Assembly (NCBI GenBank): GCA_002049455.2
Contig: KV918954.1
Span: 1 to 64,000, forward strand
DNA: 64,000 bases
Direction of reading: 5' to 3'
Source: Porphyra umbilicalis
Lineage: Eukaryota; Rhodophyta; Bangiophyceae; Bangiales; Bangiaceae
The stretch's first letter is position 1. Each line of letters begins with the position of its first letter. The translations under genes and the position numbers were made by a program. Below the pieces are notes generated by a model, which made no database searches, was not told where the DNA came from, and worked only from the letters and a program-made list of their open reading frames with translations. Positions 1 through 10,478 of this stretch are shown in pieces.

Positions 1-401
1 GATCAACGTAAAGTGCACCAGTATATGCGGCGGGTGGGCCTACGAGTCGAAGAAGCGGTGGCGGTCGTCGACTTTCTCGCCTAAGGTATTTCCCTCGGGG
101 GACACGTGGATTTTCAAGTTCCGAATCGTGGCCGATTTTCGTTTACCACACGTGTCCTGGTCGGAGCCACGTGGCCGTGGTGGTGACCATCACTGTCGCG
201 CGGCGGGATCGTGGCCCTCCTCGTGGCCGTGGCGTCGGGCCAAATTGATCGGGCATCGAGGACGTGTTCTGAGGGGGCGGATCGGGCCGGCTGGCCCGTG
301 CGGATCTGTCAGGAGGCGGATCACAAGGTGGGATCGGGATTCGGTTCGGAGTACAAGGGACGCTCTCGCGAGGGGTATGCAAATGACCTACGCGGGGTTT
401 A
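1..401. other. Left edge, possible end of a truncated gene
   Basis: Frame 1 on the plus strand is open from the first base and stops at 82-84, which could be the last 27 codons of a gene cut by the window edge. Frame 2 is also open across the same bases and runs on to about 412, so the choice between them is uncertain. Nothing in either peptide is recognisable. Bases 150-400 are GC-rich and hold no convincing gene. If 1-84 is the end of an element's plus-strand gene, the minus-strand frame that follows would copy the layout seen at 17.8-20.3 kb, but that is speculation. Confidence 0.2.
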
Positions 402-1172
402 CTAGTCGCTGACGCGCCGACCGGCACCGTCAACGCAACGACACCTTCTACACTCTGAGCTACTACAACCACGTGGGGTGGTCCCCTCTCTCCCGTCGTG
501 TTTCATCCTCCCCTTGTTCAGCGGCGCCTCGAGGCGGGCCCACTCGATACGGAGGATGGCCCACGGGGCATGCCGCCCCGCGTAGAGGTCGTCCGTCGTG
601 TCCACGGGGACCCACGGGAGTTCCGCCATGCTGCCGTATGGGACATCCACCCCGTAGCACCACGCGGGAGTCGACAGGTTCAAGGGCGAGCGCTTCGCGG
701 TGGCACAACTTAGGTACTCCGCTCGATGACGGGCGACGAGGTGGCCTGTGAGCCCGCCCCAGTGGTGGTTGCGGGCGGTCGTCGACTGGACCTTTGTGGT
801 GTCTTCCTTGTCGGACGCCCCGATGAGCGGGGGAGACGTCAAGATGTAGGCGAAGGTCGGCACCCACGGCGAGTCCCCGGAGGCGTCGTCCATGAAGCCG
901 ACGTGAGAACGACGGTACCCCACCTCGCGGCTACGCCGCACCACGGTGATCGACGAGGCGCGGTCGTCGAGGGACGGTACGAGGGCGTGCGACATGGCCG
1001 CGTTGTGCTTGGCGAACGGGTTGGCGGGGCGCACCGAGTCGACGCCTTGGAACGTCGCGCGGGCCAGCGTGTCGGCTTCGCCCATGCGGGCCTCCTCGCG
1101 CCCCCACGCCGGCGCCCACGTCGACGGGTCGGAAAACACGGGTAGGGGGCCCACGGCGGTGGAGGACGCCAT
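402..1172 (-). CDS. Unrecognised GC-rich reading frame
   Basis: I chose the internal methionine at 1172 (peptide starts MASSTAVGPLP), which gives about 256 residues. The longer open frame to 1412 would translate the G22 tract as polyproline and looks less like protein. The amino-acid mix from the chosen start is balanced, with few low-complexity runs and regular aromatic and charged residues, unlike the shadow frames around it. No domain or motif is recognised, and no membrane segment or signal peptide is evident. It lies on the minus strand beside a possible plus-strand gene end at 1-84. It may be an orphan host gene or an antisense frame of a mobile element. Confidence 0.35.
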   Translation of the reverse strand: MASSTAVGPLPVFSDPSTWAPAWGREEARMGEADTLARATFQGVDSVRPANPFAKHNAAMSHALVPSLDDRASSITVVRRSREVGYRRSHVGFMDDASGDSPWVPTFAYILTSPPLIGASDKEDTTKVQSTTARNHHWGGLTGHLVARHRAEYLSCATAKRSPLNLSTPAWCYGVDVPYGSMAELPWVPVDTTDDLYAGRHAPWAILRIEWARLEAPLNKGRMKHDGREGTTPRGCSSSECRRCRCVDGAGRRVSD

Positions 1173-1293
1173 CTCCTCTTCTTGTCGGCCATCGCGGAGG
1201 ACGACGCAGACGCGGACACCTTGTTGTCGGGGGGGGGCCGCCGGGTCCTCGGTCCGACGAGGGTGGTGGGGGCAATTGCGCGGTGGAGGAGGA

Positions 1294-1315
1294 GGGGGGG
1301 GGGGGGGGGGGGGGG
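1294..1315. repeat. 22-G homopolymer
   Basis: An uninterrupted run of 22 G. A second run of 16 G lies at 1846-1861. Such tracts are prone to slippage and sequencing error, so reading frames crossing them are unreliable. Confidence 0.95.
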
Positions 1316-1319
1316 ACCC

Positions 1320-1680
1320 CCCGAGGACCCACAGAAGCAAGAAGCGACGGGCACCACGGGGGGGGGTGGACGGCACGTCGTGGGGTGGGAGGAGGAACGA
1401 GTCGGCGAGCACCGCGTCGCAACCAGCGCGGATGGGTTACGTCGCGGGGTGGTGGGGAGGAACCGCGGAGTTGAGCGTGGCGAAGGGGGGGGGGGAACCC
1501 CCGGGGGGTCGACAGAAGCAAGGAGCGGCGGGCACCACGGGGGAGGGGTGGACGGCACGTCGTGGGGTGGGCGGAGGAGCGAGTCGGCGAACACCGCGTC
1601 GCAACGAGCGCGGAGGGTTACGTCGTGGGGTGGCGTGGAGGAGTCGTGGAGTCGCCTGTGTGGGTGGGGGGGGTAAGACC
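1320..1680. repeat. Tandem duplication, two ~181-bp units
   Basis: Two head-to-tail units share, in the same order, the blocks CAGAAGCAAGAAGCGACGG, GGACGGCACGTCGTGGGGTG and CACCGCGTCGCAAC. The first unit begins near 1320 and the second near 1501. They differ at scattered bases (roughly 85-90% identical by eye). Open frames exist on both strands but all are G- or P-rich, and I do not call a gene. Confidence 0.8.
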
Positions 1681-2403
1681 GGGGTGTGCGTGTGGGCCCA
1701 CGGGGAGGGGTGGGGCCAACGTGCGTCACGGGGGGTGTGGGGGCCGCGAGACGCCGGTGCGGGCCGCGCGCCACGCCACGCTGGTGTGGCGTGGGGCCGA
1801 TCCAGTCCGCGGACCGACCTCGACAACCCCTCTGGGGCGAGGATCGGGGGGGGGGGGGGGGTGGCGGTTGTGGCCGGCACCCGGCCAGGAGGCCGGGCCG
1901 GAACCCCCTCCCAAGGGGTCATCGCGGGACGGGCAGGGACGCCACGTCACGCGACGAGGGGGCTGTGTGGCGGTCGGGGGTCCCCAGTTGGAAGGGGCGT
2001 GGCCCCTCAGCTGTGGACAGCACACCCCCGGGGGCCGTCCCAAAATATCCCGATCCGGGCCAGCAGGGGAATGATCTGTCCAGATCTCGGGGAGATTGGA
2101 TTCGGTCGGGGGCGGGGCTTTTCCCAAGTTGTTTTCCCAGCCCCCCTACTACTTGTTTGAACTTTTCGCTTTGAAGGGATTTATCTGTTTGGCGCATTTA
2201 GGGTGGCTACTTTGGCCACCGGCGTTCGGGTTGGGAGGGGTTTATTGACAGCGGGGACGCCGTCGCCGTCGCCGTTTGATAAAACCAACTGTGCTTTGGA
2301 CTACGATTCCCCCCTGGGCTTTGCCGTGATCCTCTCCTCCCGTTGGGGGAAGGCTGGGCTGTGGGTCGATTTCCGGGGCAGTTCCTTCGACGGACCGAGC
2401 TGA
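1681..2403. other. GC-rich stretch without a gene
   Basis: No convincing gene. It contains the 16-G run, a pyrimidine-rich stretch near 2130-2150 and a switch to more AT-rich sequence near 2150-2340. The look is that of a regulatory or terminal-repeat region, but no second copy lies in the window to prove it. Confidence 0.3.
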
Positions 2404-2873
2404 TCAAGAGGTCACTTCGGCTGGACGACGAACCAACGTGGTGGTGCTTAGAACCGCTACAACCAACACCCCCCGCAGCACCAATACGGACAGCACCGCC
2501 GCCGCCGACACGCGCACCGACACCACGTGCACCCCCCCGAACACCCTCACGACAGTCGTCGTGTCCTTGACCTTGTGGTAGTAGGGGTGAGCATGTCGTT
2601 GTCCTTGACCGCCGAGAGGGTGAGCACCGCCGCTGCCGCCGCCAGAAAGAGGACGAACAGCAATAGACGTTGGGGCGGTGGCCGGACGGCCGATCGCCGC
2701 CCGCCCCAAAGAGGGGAACAGCCCCCACCCCCCGCCGACACCGCCGAGTGGGGGGGAAGGGGCCGACTCATCTGCCCCAGGTCGACAACCCGGGTGGGGG
2801 GCGGCCAGGGGGCCACCAGGGACCGCAGCGCGCGCGACGCCCCCGCCGTACGAGAACGAAGACTTAGAGACAA
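2404..2873 (-). CDS. Possible small membrane protein
   Basis: A minus-strand frame from an ATG at 2873 encodes an arginine/serine-rich N-terminus, a proline/glycine-rich middle and a hydrophobic segment (LLLFVLFLAAAAAVLTL). An overlapping minus frame holds a second hydrophobic stretch (about VLSVLVLRGVLVVAVL) and ends at 2404. A short intron or a base-count error in a C run could connect the two, but I cannot decide. No family is recognised. It could be a one- or two-pass membrane protein, or compositional noise. Confidence 0.22.
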
Positions 2874-2987
2874 ATTGAAGACGAAAGAGATCCGCTGGAA
2901 TTTCTATTGTACGCAATGAAGCACCGTCATGCACAAGCAAACAGCGAAAGAACAAGAAAGAAAGCAAAAACACTAACAAGTATCGTA

Positions 2988-4751
2988 TCAAAGAGCTGTG
3001 ACCTCCCGACAGTAGCGGAAAAATATGTCTAAGGACCGCTTGTGGCCAAACGTCCACTGCTTGGCATCCTGCATGGTGCCCTCGAAAAGGCCGACTAGGT
3101 CACTGACCGAGATGCCAGCGTCAACCAGCACTGCCCCAGAGGTCCCCTCCTCCACGAGGACCTTCTTGACCAGCCCCAGGTACACGGCCTCGTCCTTGAT
3201 GGTGTACCGCTTCTTGAACTGGTCGAAGAAACCCAAAGCGTCCAGCAAAGAAGCTACATTTGGCTCGCTGCCAGCAGCCTCTACACTTGGTCCAGCAGTA
3301 GACGGCGCCGTCATGGTGTCGAAGGTGTGCACAACGCCATTGGCCACCAGCCGACTGCTTGGGGTCGTCGCAGGCGCGCGAAGCCGCATGGGCGATGCTG
3401 CCAGCGACAGGGCCCGTGTGGTTAAACGTGCTGCCCCGTGCGCAGACAGCACCGTTTGGATTTTCTTGAGCGGCGTGTCAACGCCCAGAACAGCATCACG
3501 TCCCCGACGGTGCTCATTGTCGGGCAATGCCGTCAGGCCACCAGCTTCGTCAGCCGCAGCCCAAGTCTTGGCGCTTGAGGACGAGAATTCCGCCCCGCGG
3601 TAAGCAAAAGCAGCTCGCAGCTTGTCCTTGTTTTGGCGTGCGTGGCGGCGGTGACCCTGCCTTGACGGCTGGCAACAACCATGAGATTGTCCATGTCCGT
3701 GGCCGCGTAGCTGGGAGTGGAGGAGGCCCCCGCGGCGCTTGATCCCGCCATGGAGCCGTCGCGTCCCACGACTGAGGGATGTGCAGTTTGGAGCGCCTTG
3801 GTTGCTGTCATCTCCTGGCGGTGGTGGTCGTTCTTCTCCGCATAGCGCTTCTGAGCGGCCTCCTGCGCTTTCTTGACGTGGGCGTCCGTCATAGACGGAG
3901 AAGGGCACACCATCACGGCGGCTGACATGACAAAGTTGCGCTTGTGGCGGACGACAAGTTTTCCCTTCTCGGTGGCCTGGAAAAGAAAAGCCAAGGGGGA
4001 CAATAAAACCTCCAGACGTGATACACACACTCAGAGACCCATTGCAGAAGAAGCACGAAGGCCCGTCACTGTCAGACAACGCTCCAGAACACAAACCTGT
4101 CAACGTGTACCCCACATCATGTCTTGAGGCCTGGATTGAAACCGTCGTCGAAGCTTACCTTTTCGTGAAGCGCCTCGTACTTGATCGTCATTGCCATGTG
4201 CCCGTCCTTGACACAAAGGTCACAGTGCATGACACGAGCGCCTGCTTCAGTTGAACACGTCATTGTGTGGCGTGGGGTAGCGGTAAACATGGGGCTTTGT
4301 TGACTCAGGCGACAGGGGCACTCAATAGTGCCCATATCTCAATTGCGAGCATCGTGCTTGGCAACGCCATCCTGCGACTGGTGGCCGCAAAACTTGCACT
4401 TCGCAAGAGCCCTCTGCCGCTTCGTCATAGCGCACAGGCGCTGAAATGCCGAAAAAGGTCAATAACCCCTATAGGCAGGCCTCACGATGCCACATCACGA
4501 ACACTCCGCAACACAACACGCCACCACACAGAGCACAGCGCCAGAAACCTTGCAACGACTCAGAGCCGGCTGCCGGTCTTCCTCTGTGCCACTAAGGGAA
4601 AAAGACGGAAAAAAACAGCGCGCAGACACCATGCGGCAAAGAACCATGCCGAGAAAAGGCCGGAGCAGCCACAAAAATGATCCGGAACCGACTTCCCTTG
4701 GGCAAAACTGCGTGCATCCCACTTCGCAGCGTACCGTGCCTCCATCACCAC
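2988..4751 (-). CDS. Multi-exon gene with CxxC motifs, function unknown
   Basis: The best-supported splice joins an exon ending at 4159 (ALHEK) to one starting at 3976 (ATEKGK). The donor GTAAGC and the acceptor TTCTTTTCCAG bound a 182-nt phase-0 intron (3977-4158). The upstream exon has a CxxC motif followed by histidines (HCDLC...). Another segment from 4440, behind a good acceptor, has KCKFCGHQ, and a likely first exon (MEARYAAKW) starts near 4751. The joins between these upstream exons are not resolved. The last exon runs to a stop at 2988-2990 and changes frame near 3640-3660, by a small intron or an indel. The C-terminus is well-formed globular sequence (GFFDQFKKRY...FFRYCREVTAL). The paired cysteines suggest a small zinc-binding unit. 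No family is recognised. Confidence 0.45.
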
Positions 4752-4876
4752 GACATGTCAACCTTCAAGGCGCTGGGGGCTCGTCTGATGCCCTTGTGAC
4801 TCATTTCTGAAAGCAAGACGGACAAATGAGGGTGGGCCGCGACAGGTCATTGCCCTTGCGGTCCTAAGCATCATCG

Positions 4877-5585
4877 AGGGCGTGAAAACCTGCACCTGAG
4901 ATGCCTAAAACTGGCGTGCCGGGCAAAGATGCGGCCGGCTGCCCGATAAAATGGTCGCTCGTCTTCATTAGTACCCTCTTTCCTGAAAAGTTAGGCATGT
5001 GCCTGACAACCTCTGTTGTGTCGCGAGCGCAGAGCTGCCAGACGGCCACTACGTGAACAGGAGAGTGGGCCAACAAAGAGATGCGTCGGCCCCTCGCGGT
5101 CGGAGTCAGACGAGCGCCACGTACACATCACGGCGGGCCACCACTGGCCGAAGCCCTGTGGAGCGATCGGTTTGAGGCCCGGTGTCACCGACCCTACACC
5201 AACCGTCTGATGGCACACCAGCTCAGCCAAGATGCTAGAACAATTGTCTGTAAACGTGGTACCTGTAAGCGCGCGGCTGGACCGCCCCCCCTGCCCGTCC
5301 ATTCAGGGCAGGAATTGGCAGGAAATTCCGGACATGGACGCTGATGGTGTGGAAACCTGTCATTTCTGCCACCGTGCCCGGTTGTGCTCAATGAGAGCGG
5401 TCTGCGTCTATCCTAGAAGCACTCACCGTCGTCGTGGCGGTCACCGTCTGCACACGGTTGACCGTCGAGGCACCTTCCTGATCCCCCTCTTCGCTCACAT
5501 CTTTCATCAGCGTACACTACTTCCTATGCATACCTGGACAGTTGCCATGCGCCCGGCGCTTTCAAGCGTTCGACGTCGTCCGACA
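4877..5585. repeat. Left arm of a 709-bp inverted repeat
   Basis: This arm is the reverse complement of 6680-7388; matched positions sum to about 12265. By eye only a handful of bases differ, mostly near the outer end (around 4880-4935). All open frames inside it reappear on the opposite strand of the other arm. No direct repeat of the flanks was found outside the arms, so a transposition footprint is not proven. Confidence 0.93.
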
Positions 5586-6679
5586 CATCGAGTGCGGGTT
5601 TCACTGGACCTCTCTGTTTGTGCACGTCGGCTTTTGGCTTCTATTCGCCTGTTTTTGGCACCGTCTGATAGGTTTGTTGCACGAGTTTCTTCCTTTATCG
5701 TGCGGCTTGCCGTTTTGCACGGCTTGTGGTGCGGGCTGTCTGTAGTGGACGATTCAGGGCTTGACGACATTGTATCTTTTTCCAGTCAGTCGCTTCCACG
5801 TGCCCGTCGCTCTCAATCGCGGGATGATTGTAATGAGAATGTGAGCGTCACACTGCCTTTAAAAAGCAACAGTTACGTTCACGATCAGGGTCTTCCATGT
5901 CACTTGACGTGTATCGCAGAGGCTTGGTGCGTGCGTGCGAGGGTTCAGAGCCCTATTTTACGCTTGCATTGTTGGGTCGTATGCTGTCTGTGGCGTATGT
6001 TCAACCAGGAGAGGTCCACAACCACTGTCTGTACGTCGGAGGGCAGACCACCAACAAAGACGAGATACGAGATGCCCCTAGACGTCAGGAGTCTTGAACA
6101 TTCCACCTGCTGATAAAAGGCTGGTGCATGCTGCTTCTTCGACCGCAACAGCAGCAGGCACTTGAAGTCACCGGAGGCGCCCACATCGTTCAGAACCGAC
6201 CACTACTTTATTCCGGTTCGACGCCAGGCATGTTCGCCGACAAGGGGACAGGAGGGACGACACAGCACAATAACGTACAGCTGACTCGGTCACAAAGAAC
6301 CCCAGCCGAACTGATCGTCGTCGTCGTCTCTACACTCAACATTCGGCCAAGCAACCACGGAAGAGGAACACCTCCACCACTTGAAAATGATACTGCTTCA
6401 ACACAGATCAAGGACGAGGACAAATCTTCCCGCACCGGACCTTCGTGATCCCGCAGGCAAGGCTTTTGGACGTGACCCAACCACAGCCGACGTTCTTCAT
6501 CCTGCATCTGAAGAGACAGACAAACGCGCATCACAGGTGGTCTTGGGTGAGTCCAAAATCGTTTCACGGAGACAGCCGGCACCCGCAAACGCAATTGTTT
6601 TGACGCCCCTGGCACTGGCACGTATTAAAAAAAGGAAAATACAAGGCGATCAAGAATCGAACCGTACCGGCGCTCTGTC
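5586..6679. other. Spacer between inverted-repeat arms
   Basis: About 1.1 kb of unique sequence separates the arms. It has several short open frames on both strands, none protein-like, and no recognisable domain. It may be the body of a foldback-type element. Confidence 0.5.
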
Positions 6680-7388
6680 CATCGGACGTCGACGCACGCT
6701 TGAAAGCGCCCGGCGCATGGCAACTGTCCAGGTATGCATAGGAAGTAGTGTACGCTGATGAAAGATGTGAGCGAAGAGGGGGATCAGGAAGGTGCCTCGA
6801 CGGTCAACCGTGTGCAGACGGTGACCGCCACGACGACGGTGAGTGCTTCTAGGATAGACGCAGACCGCTCTCATTGAGCACAACCGGGCACGGTGGCAGA
6901 AATGACAGGTTTCCACACCATCAGCGTCCATGTCCGGAATTTCCTGCCAATTCCTGCCCTGAATGGACGGGCAGGGGGGGCGGTCCAGCCGCGCGCTTAC
7001 AGGTACCACGTTTACAGACAATTGTTCTAGCATCTTGGCTGAGCTGGTGTGCCATCAGACGGTTGGTGTAGGGTCGGTGACACCGGGCCTCAAACCGATC
7101 GCTCCACAGGGCTTCGGCCAGTGGTGGCCCGCCGTGATGTGTACGTGGCGCTCGTCTGACTCCGACCGCGAGGGGCCGACGCATCTCTTTGTTGGCCCAC
7201 TCTCCTGTTCACGTAGTGGCCGTCTGGCAGCTCTGCGCTCGCGACACAACAGAGGTTGTCAGGCACATGCCTAACTTTTCAGGAAAGAGGGTACTAATGA
7301 AGACGAGCGACCATTTTATCGGAGAGCCGGCCGCATCTTTGCCCGGCAAGCCAGTTTTAGGCATCCCAGGTGCAGGTTTTCAGGCCCC
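6680..7388. repeat. Right arm of a 709-bp inverted repeat
   Basis: Mirror copy of 4877-5585. The inner boundary is where the copies diverge just after the shared block GGCGCTTTCAAGCG. The outer boundary is near the C run at 7385-7390. The IS630/Tc1-type transposase gene starts about 440 bp further right, but no sequence shared with that gene's flanks links the two. Confidence 0.93.
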
Positions 7389-7831
7389 CCGTGGAAAATC
7401 GGTCTTCAAGTGCAATCATCTGTCGCGTCTCAAACACGCACGTCCGTTTTGTCCGATAGGAGGCGGGTCAGGAGGGGCAAACGAATGCTGAAAGATGTGC
7501 GCGGCGGGACAAATCTGTGACTGAAGGGCGGCTTTTCATCGAACTGGATGCACCGTGCTTTGTACCAGGTGCACAGCAGGTTGTGTGGACGCCGGCATTG
7601 CGTTGGTTTGCCTTCCGTCGTTTTCTGGGCCATTGTGTGTGGGCGTCGGCCGGCTACCACTGAACGCATCAGTTGCCTCTCCGATGACCATACGGCTCAC
7701 ACGACACAGGACACTGCGCCCTCGTTTCGAGTCGCAGAGGTCTGTGGTGGGCAGCACCCTCTCCGCAGGAAACGCTGAGCAGCACCGCGCTTCAATCAAC
7801 GCATGCGTTCCTGCTCGGTTGTGCTGCTATT
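7389..7831. other. Upstream of transposase, no gene seen
   Basis: Short open frames only, none protein-like. A terminal inverted repeat for the transposon was sought here and at 9260-9420. Only a weak, gapped similarity was seen, not enough to place the element ends. Confidence 0.4.
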
Positions 7832-9081
7832 ATGCATGTGGAATTGAACATGTTGCCAGTGTGGAATGTGCAGCCGTCGGGACTTGTTGCCGTCCACATG
7901 ACGTTTGTAGACGATCGACGTGTGCTGACCATATCCTGGCTTGTCGGTGGCAGGATGACCTGGGCAGAGGCGGCAGAGCTAGGGGGAGTGCGTGTGGCCA
8001 CTGTGGGGCGGTGGTATCGTGTGTTTCGTAAGACAGGTGCTTTTTGGCCTGATGACGCCCTAGGTCAACAACAATACGACAACGGCGTTCTCAACCCCAA
8101 CTTCCTTGTCGCGGAGACGTCGCTGATTATAGACTCCCCGGAGGCCTTTCTGGGTGAGATCTCAGGGACCTTGCGGCATCTCTCGGAGCTTCAAGACTGG
8201 GAGGGGCTGCCGCACTCGCCCTCCACCGTGTCGCGCGTGCTTCGCGCCGTCGAGTACACCCACAAGTGCATCATCACACACTCCCGCCAGCGCAGTGCAC
8301 ATTGCTGTCGCGAGTTCGCGCTAAAGATACGCCGCGTGCCCATCAAGTGCGTCGTCAGCATGGACGAGGTGCACAAGGACGGTTCCACAAGCCATCGTCT
8401 GTACGGCTGGGCGCTGCGCGGTGTGCGAGATGAGGTCATGATTGGAGACCCCCGCAAGATTCCCCGCTACTCTGTGATGGCAGCCGTGAGCATCGACGGC
8501 GTCGTTGAGACGATGACGTGCGCTGTACCCCCGTCCTACACGGCTCTCGACTACGGGCTCTTCATTCACGCCCTGGCGCCATCCATGGGAAAGTGGAATC
8601 CGGACCTACCTACCGAGGAGTGGGAGGCGCAAGATTCCCGCTCCGTCCTCCTCATCGACAATGCCGCAATCCACTTCGATGAGGCCGACGACCTGGCGTG
8701 TCAGTACGGCATCCTGGTGCTCCGGCGTCCTCCGTACTCGCCGGATTTTGCCCCAGTGGAGAGCGTAATCTTCTGCTGAAGAAGTGGAATGCGGCCGAGT
8801 CGGCACAAGACCGGCTGGCTGGTGACGTGATGCCCAATGGAGAGCGCATGGGCAAGTACGTTGGTTTGATTGTTGATATAGGCTTGGCATCCTTGACTAC
8901 GGCTCAGTGTGCTCGCCAGATTGAGAGGGTTTACTGGAAGTGGCTCCGTCAAGACGCAGCGTATGTAGGCGCGGGCGGTGGTGAGAACGACGAGGGGGAA
9001 GAAGAGGGCGAGCACGAGCAAGAAGAGGAAAAAGGTGGTCATGATAAGGGAGCAGATGACGATTTTATGGAAGAAAACTGA
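7832..9081 (+). CDS. IS630/Tc1-type DDE transposase, one frame break
   Basis: This is a transposase of the IS630-Tc1-mariner superfamily, which cuts and pastes its element at TA sites. Residues about 45-80 form a helix-turn-helix (TWAEAAELGG...GRWYRVF). The DDE catalytic domain follows: first Asp in VVSMDEVHKDG, second in LLIDNAAIH, and the terminal acid in the classic YSPDFAPVE, about 33 residues on. The frame stops just after this motif (8777-8779), while the expected continuation (NLLLKKWNAAES...) follows in another frame to 9081. A single-base indel lies near 8765-8775. The C-terminus is a Glu/Asp/Gly-rich acidic tail. Apart from that break the sequence is fresh. The ATG at 7832 is the first in frame; the N-terminus may be short. 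No second element gene is seen. Confidence 0.85.
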
Positions 9082-9999
9082 GCAAATGGACAGAGAGAGT
9101 TATGTTCATAGCGCCATGTTCGAAGTGCATTCGCTGCCGGTGGATGAGGAGGATCTGTACCAATGCGGATGGCGCAGCGTCCCGCAGGCGCGTCGACGGC
9201 TGAGTCCACACAGCCCGTGGCGGCGTGAGCGCGGCGGTGTAGCTACCGCAGCCGAACGGGTGTGTCATCTGGTCATATTCGGCAAGGACACGTCGTAATT
9301 TCCTACAGACAGTAGACCGTGAGTCGAACACATCATCAGCGGAGCGTCGGTCTCTGCTGAAGCGCCTGTGATTGCGCCACTCGAAACAAACAACTGCACC
9401 TTTTCTTGCTTCTTTGTTTTTTTTTTCCATTTGTACGGCTTTTATGCAGCTTCATTTTTTTTCTCGGTTGCTTCTAGCGGCTTCAGTCCGCCGCTGCTTG
9501 AAGGGAATGCTCGTAGGCAAGACAGTTGTGCAGAAAATAAGGAATGGTCTGCTGCCCTGCAGCTTCATAGATTTGAACAATGATGTGCTTGCAGGTGGAA
9601 CACCATCGATTGGGTTTTTGAGCCGCTTCATGCGCACAGCACAAGAGACGCATCTTCTGTGCAGCTTGTCTGAAAGGCAGTGAGCAAGGGAAGGAGGACG
9701 AGAGGCCGTTAAGCCAAGCACAAGGAGCGAGTGCCACAGTAAAGGCCGCCCAGCGAGGCCACCCGCGTGTGACCTCCCCATTGAGACAGCGCAACTCAAA
9801 GCAGCATGAGGCCGAGGATGGGAAACAACGGCCAAGCACTGTGGCTTCTACTTCTAGGGATATTATGCTGGGGGCTGTCCACCAGCCGTGCATAAGTGCA
9901 GCCGACGTGAGGATGGCATGGAGTCGATATAGCGGTGATGCTGAAGGAAATGGGGCGCCAAGCCATTGACAAAATACGAGGAGCCCACTGCGTCATACT
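9082..9999. other. No gene seen
   Basis: About 0.9 kb of mixed composition, with a T-rich stretch at 9415-9465. Open frames on both strands overlap and none resembles a protein. It probably contains the right end of the transposon. Confidence 0.4.
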
Positions 10000-10295
10000 T
10001 GACAGTGCATGAATGGCTCACAGGCGTCCAAGAAACCTCTTCAGTGTCAGGAATTTGAAATAATAGACTCACAGGCGTCCAAGAAACACAGCCTCAGCCA
10101 CGGCTCTGGGTGGCGCCGCACCTTGATGAAGCGCCGCAAAAGACCTGACTCTGAGAGCTTTTGTACGGCCTCAAATACACGTTCCAAATACGCGTCCATA
10201 GCAAGAAGCCCGGCCTGACAGTGCACCGTTGGCTGAGGAGCGTCCAAAAAACACTTTGACTGGGGAACGATTGGCTAACAGGCATCCAAAAAACC
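10000..10295. repeat. Four copies of a 20-37-bp motif
   Basis: The core CACAGGCGTCCAAGAAAC occurs at 10019-10036 and 10071-10088. Diverged copies end at about 10252 and 10292. Two of the copies (from about 10000 and 10216) carry a longer leader, TGACAGTGCA plus about nine bases ending in TGGCT. The spacing is irregular, so this is not a simple tandem array. All copies have the same orientation and sit directly upstream of the oxygenase-like gene, which would fit a regulatory array or a decayed satellite. Confidence 0.75.
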
Positions 10296-10478
10296 AATTC
10301 ATTGACAGAGCACTGGGCGGTCAGCGGTTCACTGGAAACAATTGCGAGGCGAAGTGCTCCATGTGACGATGAAGCGCACAGAGTCTCGAAGAGCGACTTG
10401 GTCGCCAACCTCACCTGTCGACATCCCGGTAGACACGGTTGCCGACGACACGTCATCCTCCGTTGTGCCGGTCACGTC

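Noticed and set aside
430-475. tRNA A-box-like sequence (TAGCTCAGAG) on the minus strand
   Set aside because: No matching acceptor stem, anticodon arm or B-box follows at the right distance, so it is not a tRNA gene.
2000-2500. Possible 3' LTR of a second retroelement
   Set aside because: No second copy lies in the window and no clear TG...CA boundaries or target duplication could be found.
4877-7388. Idea that the 709-bp arms are the ends of the IS630/Tc1-type transposon
   Set aside because: The transposase gene lies outside the arms and no shared sequence links them; the superfamily normally has much shorter terminal repeats.
10000-10295. CRISPR-like array of short repeats
   Set aside because: Spacing is irregular (52, ~165 and ~40 bp), repeats are degenerate, and the genome is eukaryotic.
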